Below, piece by piece: positions 54,162-62,497 of a DNA stretch of 64,000 bases. Every line of letters starts with the position of its first letter. Within the stretch, counting starts at the first letter, position 1. The position numbers were made by a program, and so were the translations under genes. The notes below the pieces were generated by a model. It was not told where the DNA came from and did no database searches. It was given only the letters and a program-made list of their open reading frames with translations. The stretch is from assembly GCA_038534295.1 (NCBI GenBank), contig JBCAXA010000001.1, forward strand, positions 744,001 through 808,000. The letters are read 5' to 3'. The stretch comes from JBCAXA01 sp038534295. GTDB lineage: Bacteria; Pseudomonadota; Gammaproteobacteria; Steroidobacterales; Woeseiaceae.

Positions 54162-55055
54162 GTGTCCATCACCCTCAATTACCTGACGACGACCCTAATC
54201 TGGGGTTCGACGTGGTTCATCATCAGCTTCCAGCAGGAGGGCGCCGCACAGGAAGTGTCCGTCGGCTTGCGGTTTCTGATTGCGGCCGCACTGCTGGTCG
54301 TTTGGGGCTACGTCGCGCGACGTCGGCTGCACGTGCCGCGTAAGGACTACCATTGGGTGCTGATGCAGGGGCTATTGCTGTTCTCGGCAAACTACCTCTG
54401 CGTGTATTACGCCACACCGTTAATCACGACCGGTCTGATCGCCGTGATTTTTGGGCTCATCATTCCGTTCAACATGATTCACGAGCGGATCTTTTTTGGC
54501 ACACCGCTGAGCCTCAACCTGATGGGCTCGGCGGTGCTCGGCATTATTGGTATCGGCCTCGTGTTTTCACCGCAGCTGGCGGCGACGACCTTCGACGCCG
54601 ATACGGCGCGCGGCGTCGGTCTCAGTGTGTTCGGCGCGTGGTTGGCGTCGCTCGGCAACATGGCGGCGGTACGCAACACGCGTTCGCAGCTGCCCGCCGT
54701 TGCGATTAATGCCCATGGCATGTTCTGGGGTGGACTGACCTCCTTGGTCATTGCCGCGGTCGCAGGCCGCAGTTTTGCGATCGACTGGTCATTCGAGTAC
54801 GCCGCATCGCTTGCGTACCTCGCGCTGTTCGGCTCGGCCGTAGCGTTTGGTTGCTACCTGTACCTGATCGAGAAGATCGGTTCGGGCCCCGCCGCCTACG
54901 CCAATATCATCGTGCCGATCGTCGCGCTGATTATCTCGACCGTGTTTGAGGGCTATGAGTGGACGGCACTGGCTGCGGTCGGCGTTGCGCTCGTGCTCGG
55001 CGGCAACACATTGATTATTGGTCGCAAAAATCGTCAGGCCGTCACGCGTACGTAG
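54162..55055 (+). CDS. DMT-superfamily EamA transporter
   Basis: 297 residues from a GTG at 54162. Ten hydrophobic helices in two EamA repeats: TTTLIWGSTWFIISF begins the first and VFGAWLASLGNMAAVRN the second, with the end SAVAFGCYLYLIEKIGSGPAAYANIIVPIVAL typical of the family. These exporters move amino acids, purines or other metabolites across the inner membrane. The substrate cannot be assigned. It is transcribed with the rhomboid gene in the same direction 72 bp apart. Confidence 0.92.
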   Translation: MSITLNYLTTTLIWGSTWFIISFQQEGAAQEVSVGLRFLIAAALLVVWGYVARRRLHVPRKDYHWVLMQGLLLFSANYLCVYYATPLITTGLIAVIFGLIIPFNMIHERIFFGTPLSLNLMGSAVLGIIGIGLVFSPQLAATTFDADTARGVGLSVFGAWLASLGNMAAVRNTRSQLPAVAINAHGMFWGGLTSLVIAAVAGRSFAIDWSFEYAASLAYLALFGSAVAFGCYLYLIEKIGSGPAAYANIIVPIVALIISTVFEGYEWTALAAVGVALVLGGNTLIIGRKNRQAVTRT

Positions 55056-55094
55056 CGTGCGGCGGACATCAACAACTGCAAAAGGGAGGAAAGC

Positions 55095-55919
55095 ATGGAA
55101 ATCGACATTAACGAGTGGCTAACGTTGTTACGGCCGATGGCCATCGAAGCCGGCACGTCGCTGCTGACAGCGCTTTTTATATTCTTAATCGGTCGCTGGG
55201 TCGCCCGCGCGATTACGTCCGGCATCAAAAAAGCCATGGCGAAAGCCGACGTCGAGGACACGCTCGAGACCTTCATCGGCAACATCGTCTACGCGGTTTT
55301 GATGACGTGTGTGATCCTCGCGGTCGTTCTCGAGCTTGGCGTCGAAGCCGCTTCCATCGTCGCCCTGCTCGGCGCCGCCGGTCTTGCCGTCGGCTTAGCG
55401 CTACAAGGATCGCTGTCGAATTTTGCGGCGGGCGTTCTGATCATCATGTTCAAACCGTACAAAGTCGGCGACTACGTCGAAGCCGCAGGCGTTGGCGGCA
55501 GCATCGAGAGCGTGCAGATTTTCACGACAACGCTGCGCACGCCGGACAACAAAGTCGTCATCGTGCCGAACTCGCAGATCACCGATGGCGTTATCACAAA
55601 CTACTCGACCAACGACACACGACGCCTCGATCTGGTAGCCGGCGTTTCGTACTCGGACGATCTCGACAAAGTCCATGGCGTGCTCAAAGAAATCATCGAC
55701 GACTGCGAGTACGTGCTCGATGCACCTGCGCCGGTCATTGCGGTCAATGAACTGGCCGATTCCAGCGTTAATTTCGTCGTGCGACCGTGGGTGAAAACCG
55801 CCGACTACTGGGCAGCGCATTTCGAGCTCACCGAAACGATCAAAAAACGCTTTGACGCCGAGGGCATTTCGATCCCGTTCCCGCAAAGCGACGTGCATAT
55901 TCACCAGGTCAGCGCCTGA
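55095..55919 (+). CDS. MscS-family small-conductance mechanosensitive channel
   Basis: 274 residues, close to E. coli MscS in length. GGAGGAAAGC lies just before the ATG. After two N-terminal helices, the pore helix appears as AAGLAVGLALQGSLSNFAAGVLIIMFKPYKVGDYVEA, followed by the cytoplasmic beta/alpha-beta domain (VVIVPNSQITDGVITNYSTNDTRRLDL; terminal FPQSDVHI). It opens under membrane tension to release ions during osmotic downshock. The gene ends at a bidirectional-looking hairpin. Confidence 0.95.
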   Translation: MEIDINEWLTLLRPMAIEAGTSLLTALFIFLIGRWVARAITSGIKKAMAKADVEDTLETFIGNIVYAVLMTCVILAVVLELGVEAASIVALLGAAGLAVGLALQGSLSNFAAGVLIIMFKPYKVGDYVEAAGVGGSIESVQIFTTTLRTPDNKVVIVPNSQITDGVITNYSTNDTRRLDLVAGVSYSDDLDKVHGVLKEIIDDCEYVLDAPAPVIAVNELADSSVNFVVRPWVKTADYWAAHFELTETIKKRFDAEGISIPFPQSDVHIHQVSA

Positions 55920-55922
55920 GAC

Positions 55923-55953
55923 AAAAAAACCCCGGGCGCCGTCGCGCCCGGGG
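55923..55953 (-). terminator. Terminator of the Arg-rich protein gene
   Basis: A perfect 10-bp stem (CCCCGGGCGC 55930-55939 / GCGCCCGGGG 55944-55953, CGTC loop) is followed, on the minus strand, by seven T residues. It directly follows the minus-strand gene at 55977 and also lies just past the MscS stop, where it may serve weakly in the other direction. Confidence 0.9.
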
Positions 55954-55976
55954 TCCTTACGACCAACGGCCTTGGT

Positions 55977-56444
55977 TTACCGTTTGTCGCGTTTGACTCG
56001 CGTGCGGGCGCGCTGCAGATCGCCATCGGCATCGCGAACGGCCCGACGCTGAACCGACGTGCGGTCACCGTCGGCGTTGCGACGCGTGCCGACGCCACGG
56101 TTAACCCGGGAACCGTCCTCGCGCACCCGTTGCGTGACGCGCGACTGCTGCACCGTGCCATCGTCAGTGCGTGTAGCGCCGCGGCGACCGCGTGCTACCA
56201 GATCGCCGTTCTCATCGACAACGTTGACGCGGCGAACCGCGCGCGCATTGCCTTCGCCATCGCCGACCACGCGACGCGTGATTGTGGCTTCGTTACCGTT
56301 CGCCGTCGTGACGGTTTTGACGTCCCGACCGGCTTGGTACGTGCCGTTCGATTCCTCGTCGGCGAGAGCCGTGCCGGCAACGGCAAGGCTTGCGGTTGCG
56401 GCGAGTACCAGTGCCACGGGGCGGGTGAAAGTCGTGTTGATCAT
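55977..56444 (-). CDS. Arg-rich small secreted protein with Asp/Gly repeats
   Basis: 155 residues. A signal peptide (ALVLAATASLAVAGTALA) precedes a mature chain of about 125 residues with roughly one fifth arginine. Short units recur: VVDENGDLVARG, RNADGDRTSVQRRAVRDADGDLQRAR, TRTDDGTVQQSRVTQRVREDGSRVNRG, with DxxGD-type turns. The protein is strongly basic and lacks a membrane anchor. I do not recognise the family; the Asp-Gly turns might bind calcium, and the basic surface could bind nucleic acids or polyanions. The gene is divergent from the radical SAM gene and followed by a terminator. Confidence 0.72.
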   Translation of the reverse strand: MINTTFTRPVALVLAATASLAVAGTALADEESNGTYQAGRDVKTVTTANGNEATITRRVVGDGEGNARAVRRVNVVDENGDLVARGRRGATRTDDGTVQQSRVTQRVREDGSRVNRGVGTRRNADGDRTSVQRRAVRDADGDLQRARTRVKRDKR

Positions 56445-56509
56445 GGTGTCGTCCTCAGTGCCAGATTGGAGCGTTGGTTGCTGTGAGTAACGCGGTTACC
56501 GAGAACGCG

Positions 56510-56538
56510 TTGACACGGACCGGAACTGTATTTATATA
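56510..56538 (+). promoter_or_regulatory. Consensus-like sigma-70 promoter of the radical SAM gene
   Basis: TTGACA (56510-56515), a 17-bp spacer, and TATATA (56533-56538). The expected transcript start, about 7-9 bp downstream, falls on or next to the ATG at 56547, suggesting a leaderless mRNA. There is no Shine-Dalgarno between the promoter and the ATG. The -10 lies inside the LexA box. Confidence 0.75.
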
Positions 56539-56543
56539 CAGTA
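56525..56543. promoter_or_regulatory. LexA box (SOS operator)
   Basis: ACTGTATTTATATACAGTA contains CTGT-N8-ACAG (56526-56541), the core of the gammaproteobacterial LexA site, with an AT-rich centre. It overlaps the -10 element and precedes the ATG at 56547 by 3 bp, an ideal repressor position. Confidence 0.85.
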
Positions 56544-56546
56544 CTT

Positions 56547-57602
56547 ATGAGCCAGCAACCGACCACACCAGGCCGCGGCTACGCGTACAACGTACCGGGC
56601 CGATTCGACGCCACCGAAACCGTCGCGGTCACCGAGTTTGAAGAGCCGGCGGCGGATACGATTTTTCATGAGGAAACGGCACGCAACATCGTCACGGGCA
56701 ATCGGTCGCCGGACGTACCCTTCGATTGGTCGATCAACAGCTACCGCGGCTGCGAGCACGGCTGCGTCTATTGTTACGCCCGCCCATCACACAGTTATCT
56801 CGACCTGTCGCCGGCGCACGATTTCGAATCGCAGATTTTTTACAAACCGAACGGTGCCGAACTGCTGCTCAAGTATCTAGGCAGACCGGGCTATCGCTGC
56901 CAGCCGATCACACTCGGGGCCAACACGGACCCGTACCAACCCGCGGAGAAACGTTTTGAGTTGACGCGCGCGCTGCTCGACGTGTTCGTCGACTGCCGTC
57001 ACCCGGTCAGCATCGTCACTAAAGGCATCCTGATCGAACGCGACCTGGATCGCCTGGCCGACTTGGCCAAGCGCAATCTGATCAGTGTCGCGGTAAGCCT
57101 GCCGACGCTCGATCGAGCGCTGAAACGAACGCTGGAGCCGCGCGTGGCCAGCGGCGAGCGACGCCTGAAAACCATTGCCCGCCTTACCGACGCCGGCGTG
57201 CCGGTCACGGTGCTGGTGGCGCCGATCATTCCAGCGGTCACCGATGCCGAGCTCGAGTCCATTGTGACGGCTGCCGCGAACCACGGCGCCATCGACGCGC
57301 GCTATGTGCTGCTGCGATTGCCGCACGAGCTCGAAAGCTTGTTTCGCGATTGGCTAGACACTCATCTGCCGCTGCGCGCGGATCACGTTATGTCGTTGAT
57401 GAACGAGCTTGGCGGTGGCCGCGCGTACGACGCGCGGTTTGGTGCCCGCCAGAGCGGCCAAGGCGTTTTTGCTGCACTGCTTCGTAGGCGATTCGAACGA
57501 ATTCGTCGCAAGCTCGGTCTGAACGGCGATGTCCAGGCGCTGTCGACGCGGGAATTTCGACCGCCGGCGGCCGGCGGTGCCCAGCGTCATCTGCCGTTCT
57601 AA
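56547..57602 (+). CDS. PA0069-family radical SAM protein (SplB-like), SOS-controlled
   Basis: 351 residues. The radical SAM cluster C69-x3-C73-x2-C76 (RGCEHGCVYCYARP) is in the order used by the SplB/spore-photoproduct-lyase relatives. PITLGANTDPYQPAEKRFELTRALLDVF and VTKGILIERDLDRLADLAKRN continue the PA0069-type pattern. The close relatives repair DNA lesions (spore photoproduct lyase), but PA0069-family proteins have no proven substrate. A LexA box and a leaderless promoter directly precede the ATG, so it is probably an SOS gene. The gene stands alone. Confidence 0.93.
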   Translation: MSQQPTTPGRGYAYNVPGRFDATETVAVTEFEEPAADTIFHEETARNIVTGNRSPDVPFDWSINSYRGCEHGCVYCYARPSHSYLDLSPAHDFESQIFYKPNGAELLLKYLGRPGYRCQPITLGANTDPYQPAEKRFELTRALLDVFVDCRHPVSIVTKGILIERDLDRLADLAKRNLISVAVSLPTLDRALKRTLEPRVASGERRLKTIARLTDAGVPVTVLVAPIIPAVTDAELESIVTAAANHGAIDARYVLLRLPHELESLFRDWLDTHLPLRADHVMSLMNELGGGRAYDARFGARQSGQGVFAALLRRRFERIRRKLGLNGDVQALSTREFRPPAAGGAQRHLPF

Positions 57603-57724
57603 AAACGGCTGCGGTGATTGTGATACGGTGGCACGGTAGCTGAAACCGCGGGAACCCAGGCGTTGCGCTCGTGTCCGATGGGGTGCTAGCGACACACATC
57701 TCCTGGCCCGGACCAGATCAGAAC

Positions 57725-59104
57725 ATGGCGAGATTCCTGACAGTAGGCCGGCTGCTCGCGCTTGGATTAGCAACACTTCTGCTGACGAGCCAAGCGACGG
57801 CCGACGAAGAGCCACAGCGACACGAGCTGGTAATCGAGACGCGTAACCTCGAGCGTCTCGTCGACAACGGCGATTACCCGGCCGCGGTCGAATCCGGCAA
57901 ACGGCTGGTGTTGCTGCACATGGAGGCCTTCGGGCGAAACTCCATCGAGACGGCTCGCGCGCTGTCTGCGCTGGCAGGCGCCCAGGCGCTCGCCGGTGAC
58001 CCTGCGTCGGCCCGAGAGAACTACCAGGCCGCCATCGCCATCATCGAGGACCTGCAGGATCATCTCAGCGAAGAGCTGGTCGATCCGTTGACTGGGCTCG
58101 GCCGGACGACGCTCAATGCCAGCCGTCCGGATCTCGCGTCCGAGGCGTTGGAGCGTGCGCTGCACGTCAATCAGGTCAACACCGGTCCGCAAAATCTCGA
58201 GCAGGTGCCGCTGCTGTACGACCTCACCGAAGCGTACTACCAACTCGGCGATTTCAAGCAGGCCGAAGCGCTGCAGCGGTATGCCGTCGGACTCTACGAG
58301 CGGCTTTATCCTAAGGACGACAACAAGGAAATTATTCCGGCGTTGTACAAACGCGCGTCGTGGCAGAACCGCATGGGCATGTTCATGGACGAGCAACGCA
58401 CGTACATGAAAATCATTCGCATCGTTGAGCGTGTAGACGGTCGCGCATCGCTCGATCTCATCCCGGCGCTGACGCGACTCGGCCGTACGTATTTGTTCTC
58501 GGCCGAGCCCGATGCGTTCCTGACCGGTCAGCGCCGCCTGAAGCGCGCGATCAACATCGCCAAGAAAAACGACGATGCGACACCGGTCATTCACGCTGAA
58601 ACCGAACTCGCACTCGGTGACTTTCATACGCTGACCGGCGACCGGACCTCAGCGCGTCGTGCTTACGTGCGTGCGTGGGATTTAATGACCGCCGACGACC
58701 TGTCGCTGCTGACCGCGCGCGACGAACGTTTCGACACGCCGCAGCCACTTCGCCAAATCACGCCGCCGGAGCAGTTTCGCGGCACGGCCGGCGCAGAGCT
58801 CCGCGAAGCGCTCGGTCGAGAGCCGCAGTTCGGCTACGTGACCGTCGCCTACGACGTCAACACGCGTGGCACACCAGAAAATCTGCGCGTCGTCGAATCG
58901 GTGCCGAAAGGCCTGAAAGATCGCGAAGCGCTGGGGTGGGTTCGCCGTTTGCGGTTTCGGCCGCGCTTTGACGAGCGTAAGCCCGTCACGACGCCGGACG
59001 AAGAGTTCCGCTACGAGTTTCGCTATTTTCCGAGCGTAGAAACGGACGGTATCTCGGCCGAGCCGGAGGCAACGACAGTCGCCGAGTCGGACGACGAGAG
59101 CTAG
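57725..59104 (+). CDS. Periplasmic TPR protein with TonB C-terminal domain
   Basis: 459 residues from the ATG at 57725, which starts a signal peptide (GRLLALGLATLLLTSQATA); the longer in-frame reading lacks one. A TPR-type helical region spans about 30-330 (DYPAAVESGKRLVLLHMEAFG, GDFKQAEALQRYAVGLYERLYP, LGRTYLFSAEPDAFL). Residues about 350-445 form a TonB-C-like fold (FGYVTVAYDVNTRGTPENLRVVESVPKGL, GWVRRLRFRPRF). The normal TonB membrane anchor is absent, so the C domain may bind an outer-membrane or other partner. The function is unknown. Confidence 0.8.
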   Translation: MARFLTVGRLLALGLATLLLTSQATADEEPQRHELVIETRNLERLVDNGDYPAAVESGKRLVLLHMEAFGRNSIETARALSALAGAQALAGDPASARENYQAAIAIIEDLQDHLSEELVDPLTGLGRTTLNASRPDLASEALERALHVNQVNTGPQNLEQVPLLYDLTEAYYQLGDFKQAEALQRYAVGLYERLYPKDDNKEIIPALYKRASWQNRMGMFMDEQRTYMKIIRIVERVDGRASLDLIPALTRLGRTYLFSAEPDAFLTGQRRLKRAINIAKKNDDATPVIHAETELALGDFHTLTGDRTSARRAYVRAWDLMTADDLSLLTARDERFDTPQPLRQITPPEQFRGTAGAELREALGREPQFGYVTVAYDVNTRGTPENLRVVESVPKGLKDREALGWVRRLRFRPRFDERKPVTTPDEEFRYEFRYFPSVETDGISAEPEATTVAESDDES

Positions 59105-59495
59105 AACCCCGCCGCGCCGCCGTTTGCGGCGGCAAGTCCTTGAATTTGGGTTTTTTGTTGGTCCGACGGGGCGAACAGCGACGCATCGAACGGAAATGAG
59201 CTGGACAAGCGTCATCCATGCACCTGTCCAGCAGCGCCGATCCTTGCGCGTCCCCGGCTAGCCGGTGTTCCTGCGGCACCGTTATCACGTACCTCCCTGG
59301 ACGGACGTTGGGCCGGGTGCGGCGGAAAACCCCCTTGCTTACCGTAGTGCTTTCCTACCCACCACTGAATTAGTGCGCCGACACGACGTCTTATCCCAGG
59401 TAGAGCACATTTTTTTTCGGCGCCTGAAACGGCAGCCTTGCGTCGGCTGGCGTAAACTTTGGTGGCGGAGATTTTTGCCGTCCGGAGGCCTCGTT
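59105..59495. other. Intergenic region with hairpins; no gene seen
   Basis: 391 bp. It contains a GCCGCC/GGCGGC hairpin right after the TPR-TonB gene (59120-59140, but no T-run, so only a weak terminator) and GCTGGACA (59200-59207) with TGTCCAGC (59225-59232). An open frame continuous with the next gene from 59265 has no signal or ribosome-binding site. No RNA family is recognised. Confidence 0.4.
59484..59488 (+). promoter_or_regulatory. Ribosome-binding site fixing the start at 59496
   Basis: GGAGG 7 nt before the ATG at 59496, which also begins the lipoprotein signal; together they reject the longer frame opening at 59265. Confidence 0.85.
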
Positions 59496-61046
59496 ATGCA
59501 CCTATTAACGTCTCGTCGCGCCCGCCTCACGCTGGTCGCGCTGCTGGCGGCGCTCGCCGGCTGCGCCACGAATCCGGTGACCGGCAAATCCGAACTGCGG
59601 CTCGTGTCGACCGCACAACAGATTCAACAGGGCGAGCAAAACTACGCCCCGCTGCTGCAGTCGCAGGGCGGCGCGCTGGTTGTCGACGATGACCTGCAGA
59701 GCTACGTGAACGGCGTCGGCCAACGACTGGCCGTGGTCAGCGATTTGCGGCTGCCTTACGAATTCACCGTTCTTAACAACTCCGTACCAAACGCCTGGGC
59801 GCTGCCCGGCGGCAAGATCGCGATCAACCGCGGTCTGCTAACCGAACTCAATTCGGAAGCAGAACTTGCGGCGGTGCTCGGCCACGAAATCGTGCACGCG
59901 GCAGCCGGTCACAGCGCGCAGGCGCAGACCCGCGCACTGATTCTGCAGGGCGGCATTCTCGCGACGGCAATTGCCGCCAGCGACAGCGATTACGCGAACA
60001 TCTGGCTCGCCGGTGCAAGCGTCGGCGCGCAGCTGATCAATCAGCGCTACAGCCGCGGTGCCGAACTCGAATCGGATCGCTACGGCATGGAATACATGGT
60101 CGCCGCTGGCTATGACCCGCAGGGCGCTGTCGATTTGCAAGAGACGTTCGTGCGGCTCAGTGCCGGTCGCCAGTCGGACTGGCTCTCCGGCCTATTCGCA
60201 AGCCACCCACCCTCGCAACAGCGGGTAGCGGCAAACCGCGCCACCGCCGCGGCGCTCGGTGCCAGTGGCAACGCCGGTCGCGACACGTACCAACGCGCCA
60301 TGGCGAACATGATCGCCGCCAAACCGGCGTACGAGGCGTACGACGACGGCCGCAAAGCGCTCTCCAATGACGATATCGTGACAGCCGCGCGACTCGGCCG
60401 CCAAGCCGTCGAGATGCTGCCCGGTGAGGCGCATTTTCACGCGCTGCTTGGCGACGTCGAACTCAAACGAAAAAACTACGACGCCGCGGTCGGCCATTAC
60501 GATCGTGCCATTGGCCGCAATGACGCGTTCTTTTATTACTACTTGCAACGCGGTCTGATTGCCGAGGAGCAACGCCGCGACGACAGCGCGCGGCTCGACC
60601 TCGAACGCAGTGTCGCACTGCTGCCGACGGGACCGGCGTATTTCGCGCTCGGCAACATCGCTCGGCGTCAAAATCGGCCGGACGTGGCGCTCGCCTATTA
60701 CGAGCGGGCGCGCGGCTCACAAGGGCAACTGGGCATTGCGGCAGAAACCGCCGTGCTGGAAATGGATTTGCCGTCCAACCCCGGCAAATACCTGCAGTCG
60801 CGCAGCGGACTCGACGAGAACGGTCAGCTGCTCGTGGAGGTGGCGAACGCCACCCGCGTACCGCTGACCGGCATCGCCTTGGCAATCGTTTATATCGACG
60901 AGAACGGTCGACAGCGGTCGGTGTCGCGACGAGTCCGCGGCGTCCTAGACGCCGGTAAGGCGGTGCGGGTTGGAACCGGCCTCGGTCCGTTCACATCGTC
61001 GGGACAGTATCGCGTCAACGTCAGCGCGGCGCGCATGGCGAACTGA
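59496..61046 (+). CDS. M48-family metallopeptidase lipoprotein with TPRs (BepA/LoiP-like)
   Basis: 516 residues. A lipoprotein signal (LVALLAALAGC, Cys23) is followed by the M48 domain: zinc motif HEIVH at 130-134 in GHEIVHAAAGHS, and the third ligand Glu in RGAELESDRYGMEYM. After about residue 280 there are helical TPR-like repeats (ALSNDDIVTAARLGRQAVE; YDAAVGHYDRAIGRN; RLDLERSVALLPTGPAYFALG). This domain order matches BepA, which degrades misassembled outer-membrane proteins at the BAM complex. The last about 90 residues form an extra beta domain absent from BepA. It faces the periplasm, anchored to a membrane. Confidence 0.9.
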   Translation: MHLLTSRRARLTLVALLAALAGCATNPVTGKSELRLVSTAQQIQQGEQNYAPLLQSQGGALVVDDDLQSYVNGVGQRLAVVSDLRLPYEFTVLNNSVPNAWALPGGKIAINRGLLTELNSEAELAAVLGHEIVHAAAGHSAQAQTRALILQGGILATAIAASDSDYANIWLAGASVGAQLINQRYSRGAELESDRYGMEYMVAAGYDPQGAVDLQETFVRLSAGRQSDWLSGLFASHPPSQQRVAANRATAAALGASGNAGRDTYQRAMANMIAAKPAYEAYDDGRKALSNDDIVTAARLGRQAVEMLPGEAHFHALLGDVELKRKNYDAAVGHYDRAIGRNDAFFYYYLQRGLIAEEQRRDDSARLDLERSVALLPTGPAYFALGNIARRQNRPDVALAYYERARGSQGQLGIAAETAVLEMDLPSNPGKYLQSRSGLDENGQLLVEVANATRVPLTGIALAIVYIDENGRQRSVSRRVRGVLDAGKAVRVGTGLGPFTSSGQYRVNVSAARMAN

Positions 61047-61110
61047 TCGCGCTTGAATTACTGCTGATCGTCACCATTTCGGCAGCACCGACCAGCGGAG
61101 TACCGCGACC

Positions 61111-61764
61111 ATGTTTGGATTCAAGAAAAAGCAGACACTGCCAGGCGCCGCTGATGCCCTTCCCGGTCGAGATACCCCGATTGTTGCCCCACAGCCGCAT
61201 TTCGTAAGCGGTAACGCGCTCACCGAGCCGTATCCAAACGACACCGAGGTTGCGATGTTTGGCCTTGGCTGTTTCTGGGGAGCGGAACGACGCTTCTGGC
61301 AAATACCCGGTGTCTACGTAACGGCTGTCGGCTATGCCGGCGGGCTGACACCAAACCCGACCTACGAAGAAGTTTGCAGCGGGCTCACCGGCCACAATGA
61401 GGTGGTGCGGGTCGTGTTTCGCCCGGCCGAGATCAGTTACGACGAATTACTCAAGGCGTTCTGGGAAGCGCACGATCCGACCCAGGGCATGCGTCAAGGC
61501 AACGACGTCGGCACTCAATACCGCTCAGGGATCTATGTCGCCAACGACGAACAACTCGCAGCGGCACGCGCGTCGCGCGATGCCTTCCAAACCGCATTGA
61601 GTCGCGCCGGTCACGGTGCGATCACCACGGAAATCGTTGACGCGCCGCCATTCTTTTTCGCCGAGGACTATCACCAACAATACCTCGCGAAGAACCCGAA
61701 TGGTTACTGCGGTCTGGGCGGCACCGGCGTCAGCTGCCCGATTGGTATTGCCGAAGCGTCGTAG
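61111..61764 (+). CDS. msrA: Peptide methionine sulfoxide reductase MsrA
   Basis: 217 residues. The active-site Cys54 lies in GLGCFWGAER, with YAGGLTPNPTYEEVCSGLTGHNEVV and FWEAHDPTQG diagnostic of MsrA. The resolving cysteines near the C terminus (YCGLGGTGVSC) fit the three-Cys type that relies on thioredoxin. It reduces methionine-S-sulfoxide in proteins, usually in the cytoplasm. The N-terminal about 40 residues (basic MFGFKKKQTL, no signal peptide) are typical of the long MsrA form. It is a separate unit from the M48 gene (64 bp). Confidence 0.96.
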   Translation: MFGFKKKQTLPGAADALPGRDTPIVAPQPHFVSGNALTEPYPNDTEVAMFGLGCFWGAERRFWQIPGVYVTAVGYAGGLTPNPTYEEVCSGLTGHNEVVRVVFRPAEISYDELLKAFWEAHDPTQGMRQGNDVGTQYRSGIYVANDEQLAAARASRDAFQTALSRAGHGAITTEIVDAPPFFFAEDYHQQYLAKNPNGYCGLGGTGVSCPIGIAEAS

Positions 61765-61891
61765 CTCGACCGCACCGCATCAGAGTTCGTCAATCCTGCG
61801 TCGTCGAGCGTGCGTCTTCACGTCACGCGCGCCCGCGCCCGCTCCAACGACCACTTTTGGTTAGACTGCGGAGCTTTTTAGAGGACCCGCC

Positions 61892-62491
61892 ATGACCCGC
61901 AAAGGAAAAACCGCCGCCAAGCCGCGCAAACCGAGTCGCAAACAGGCGGAAGAAGCTGTTCGTACTTTATTGCTCTGGGCCGGTGAGGATCCGGCGCGCG
62001 AGGGCCTCTTGGATACACCGTCGAGGGTAGCCAAGGCCTACCAGGACTGGTTCTCAGGGTACGGCGAAAACCCGACGACGTATCTCAAGCGCACCTTCGA
62101 AGAGGTCGAAGGGTATGATGAGATGATTGTGTTGCGTGATATTGACTTCGAATCGCACTGCGAACATCACATGGCTCCGATCATCGGTAAAGCGCACGTC
62201 GGTTATCTGCCGAACGACAAGGTCGTCGGTATTTCAAAGCTGGCCCGCGTCGTCGAAGCGTATGCACGACGGTTTCAAGTGCAAGAGAAACTAACCGCGC
62301 AGATTGCCAGCTGCATCAATACGGTGCTGAAGCCGAAAGGTGTCGGCGTCGTCATCGATGCGTCGCATCAGTGCATGACGACGCGTGGCGTGCATAAAAC
62401 CGGCGTGTCGATGGTTACCAGTCAGATGGAAGGCTTGTTCCGCAGCGACGCACGCACGCGTGCCGAGTTCCTCCGTATGCTGGGCCGCTGA
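61892..62491 (+). CDS. folE: GTP cyclohydrolase I
   Basis: 199 residues. GAGGAC precedes the ATG. The zinc ligands Cys90, His93 and Cys161 (SHCEHHMAP; SHQCMTTRG) and the regions YLPNDKVVGISKLAR and QEKLTAQIA are those of FolE. It converts GTP to dihydroneopterin triphosphate and formate, the first step of folate (and pterin) synthesis. The N-terminal Lys/Arg-rich segment (residues 1-18) is longer than in E. coli. The next gene starts 6 bp downstream and may be co-transcribed. Confidence 0.97.
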   Translation: MTRKGKTAAKPRKPSRKQAEEAVRTLLLWAGEDPAREGLLDTPSRVAKAYQDWFSGYGENPTTYLKRTFEEVEGYDEMIVLRDIDFESHCEHHMAPIIGKAHVGYLPNDKVVGISKLARVVEAYARRFQVQEKLTAQIASCINTVLKPKGVGVVIDASHQCMTTRGVHKTGVSMVTSQMEGLFRSDARTRAEFLRMLGR

Positions 62492-62497
62492 CTGCCT

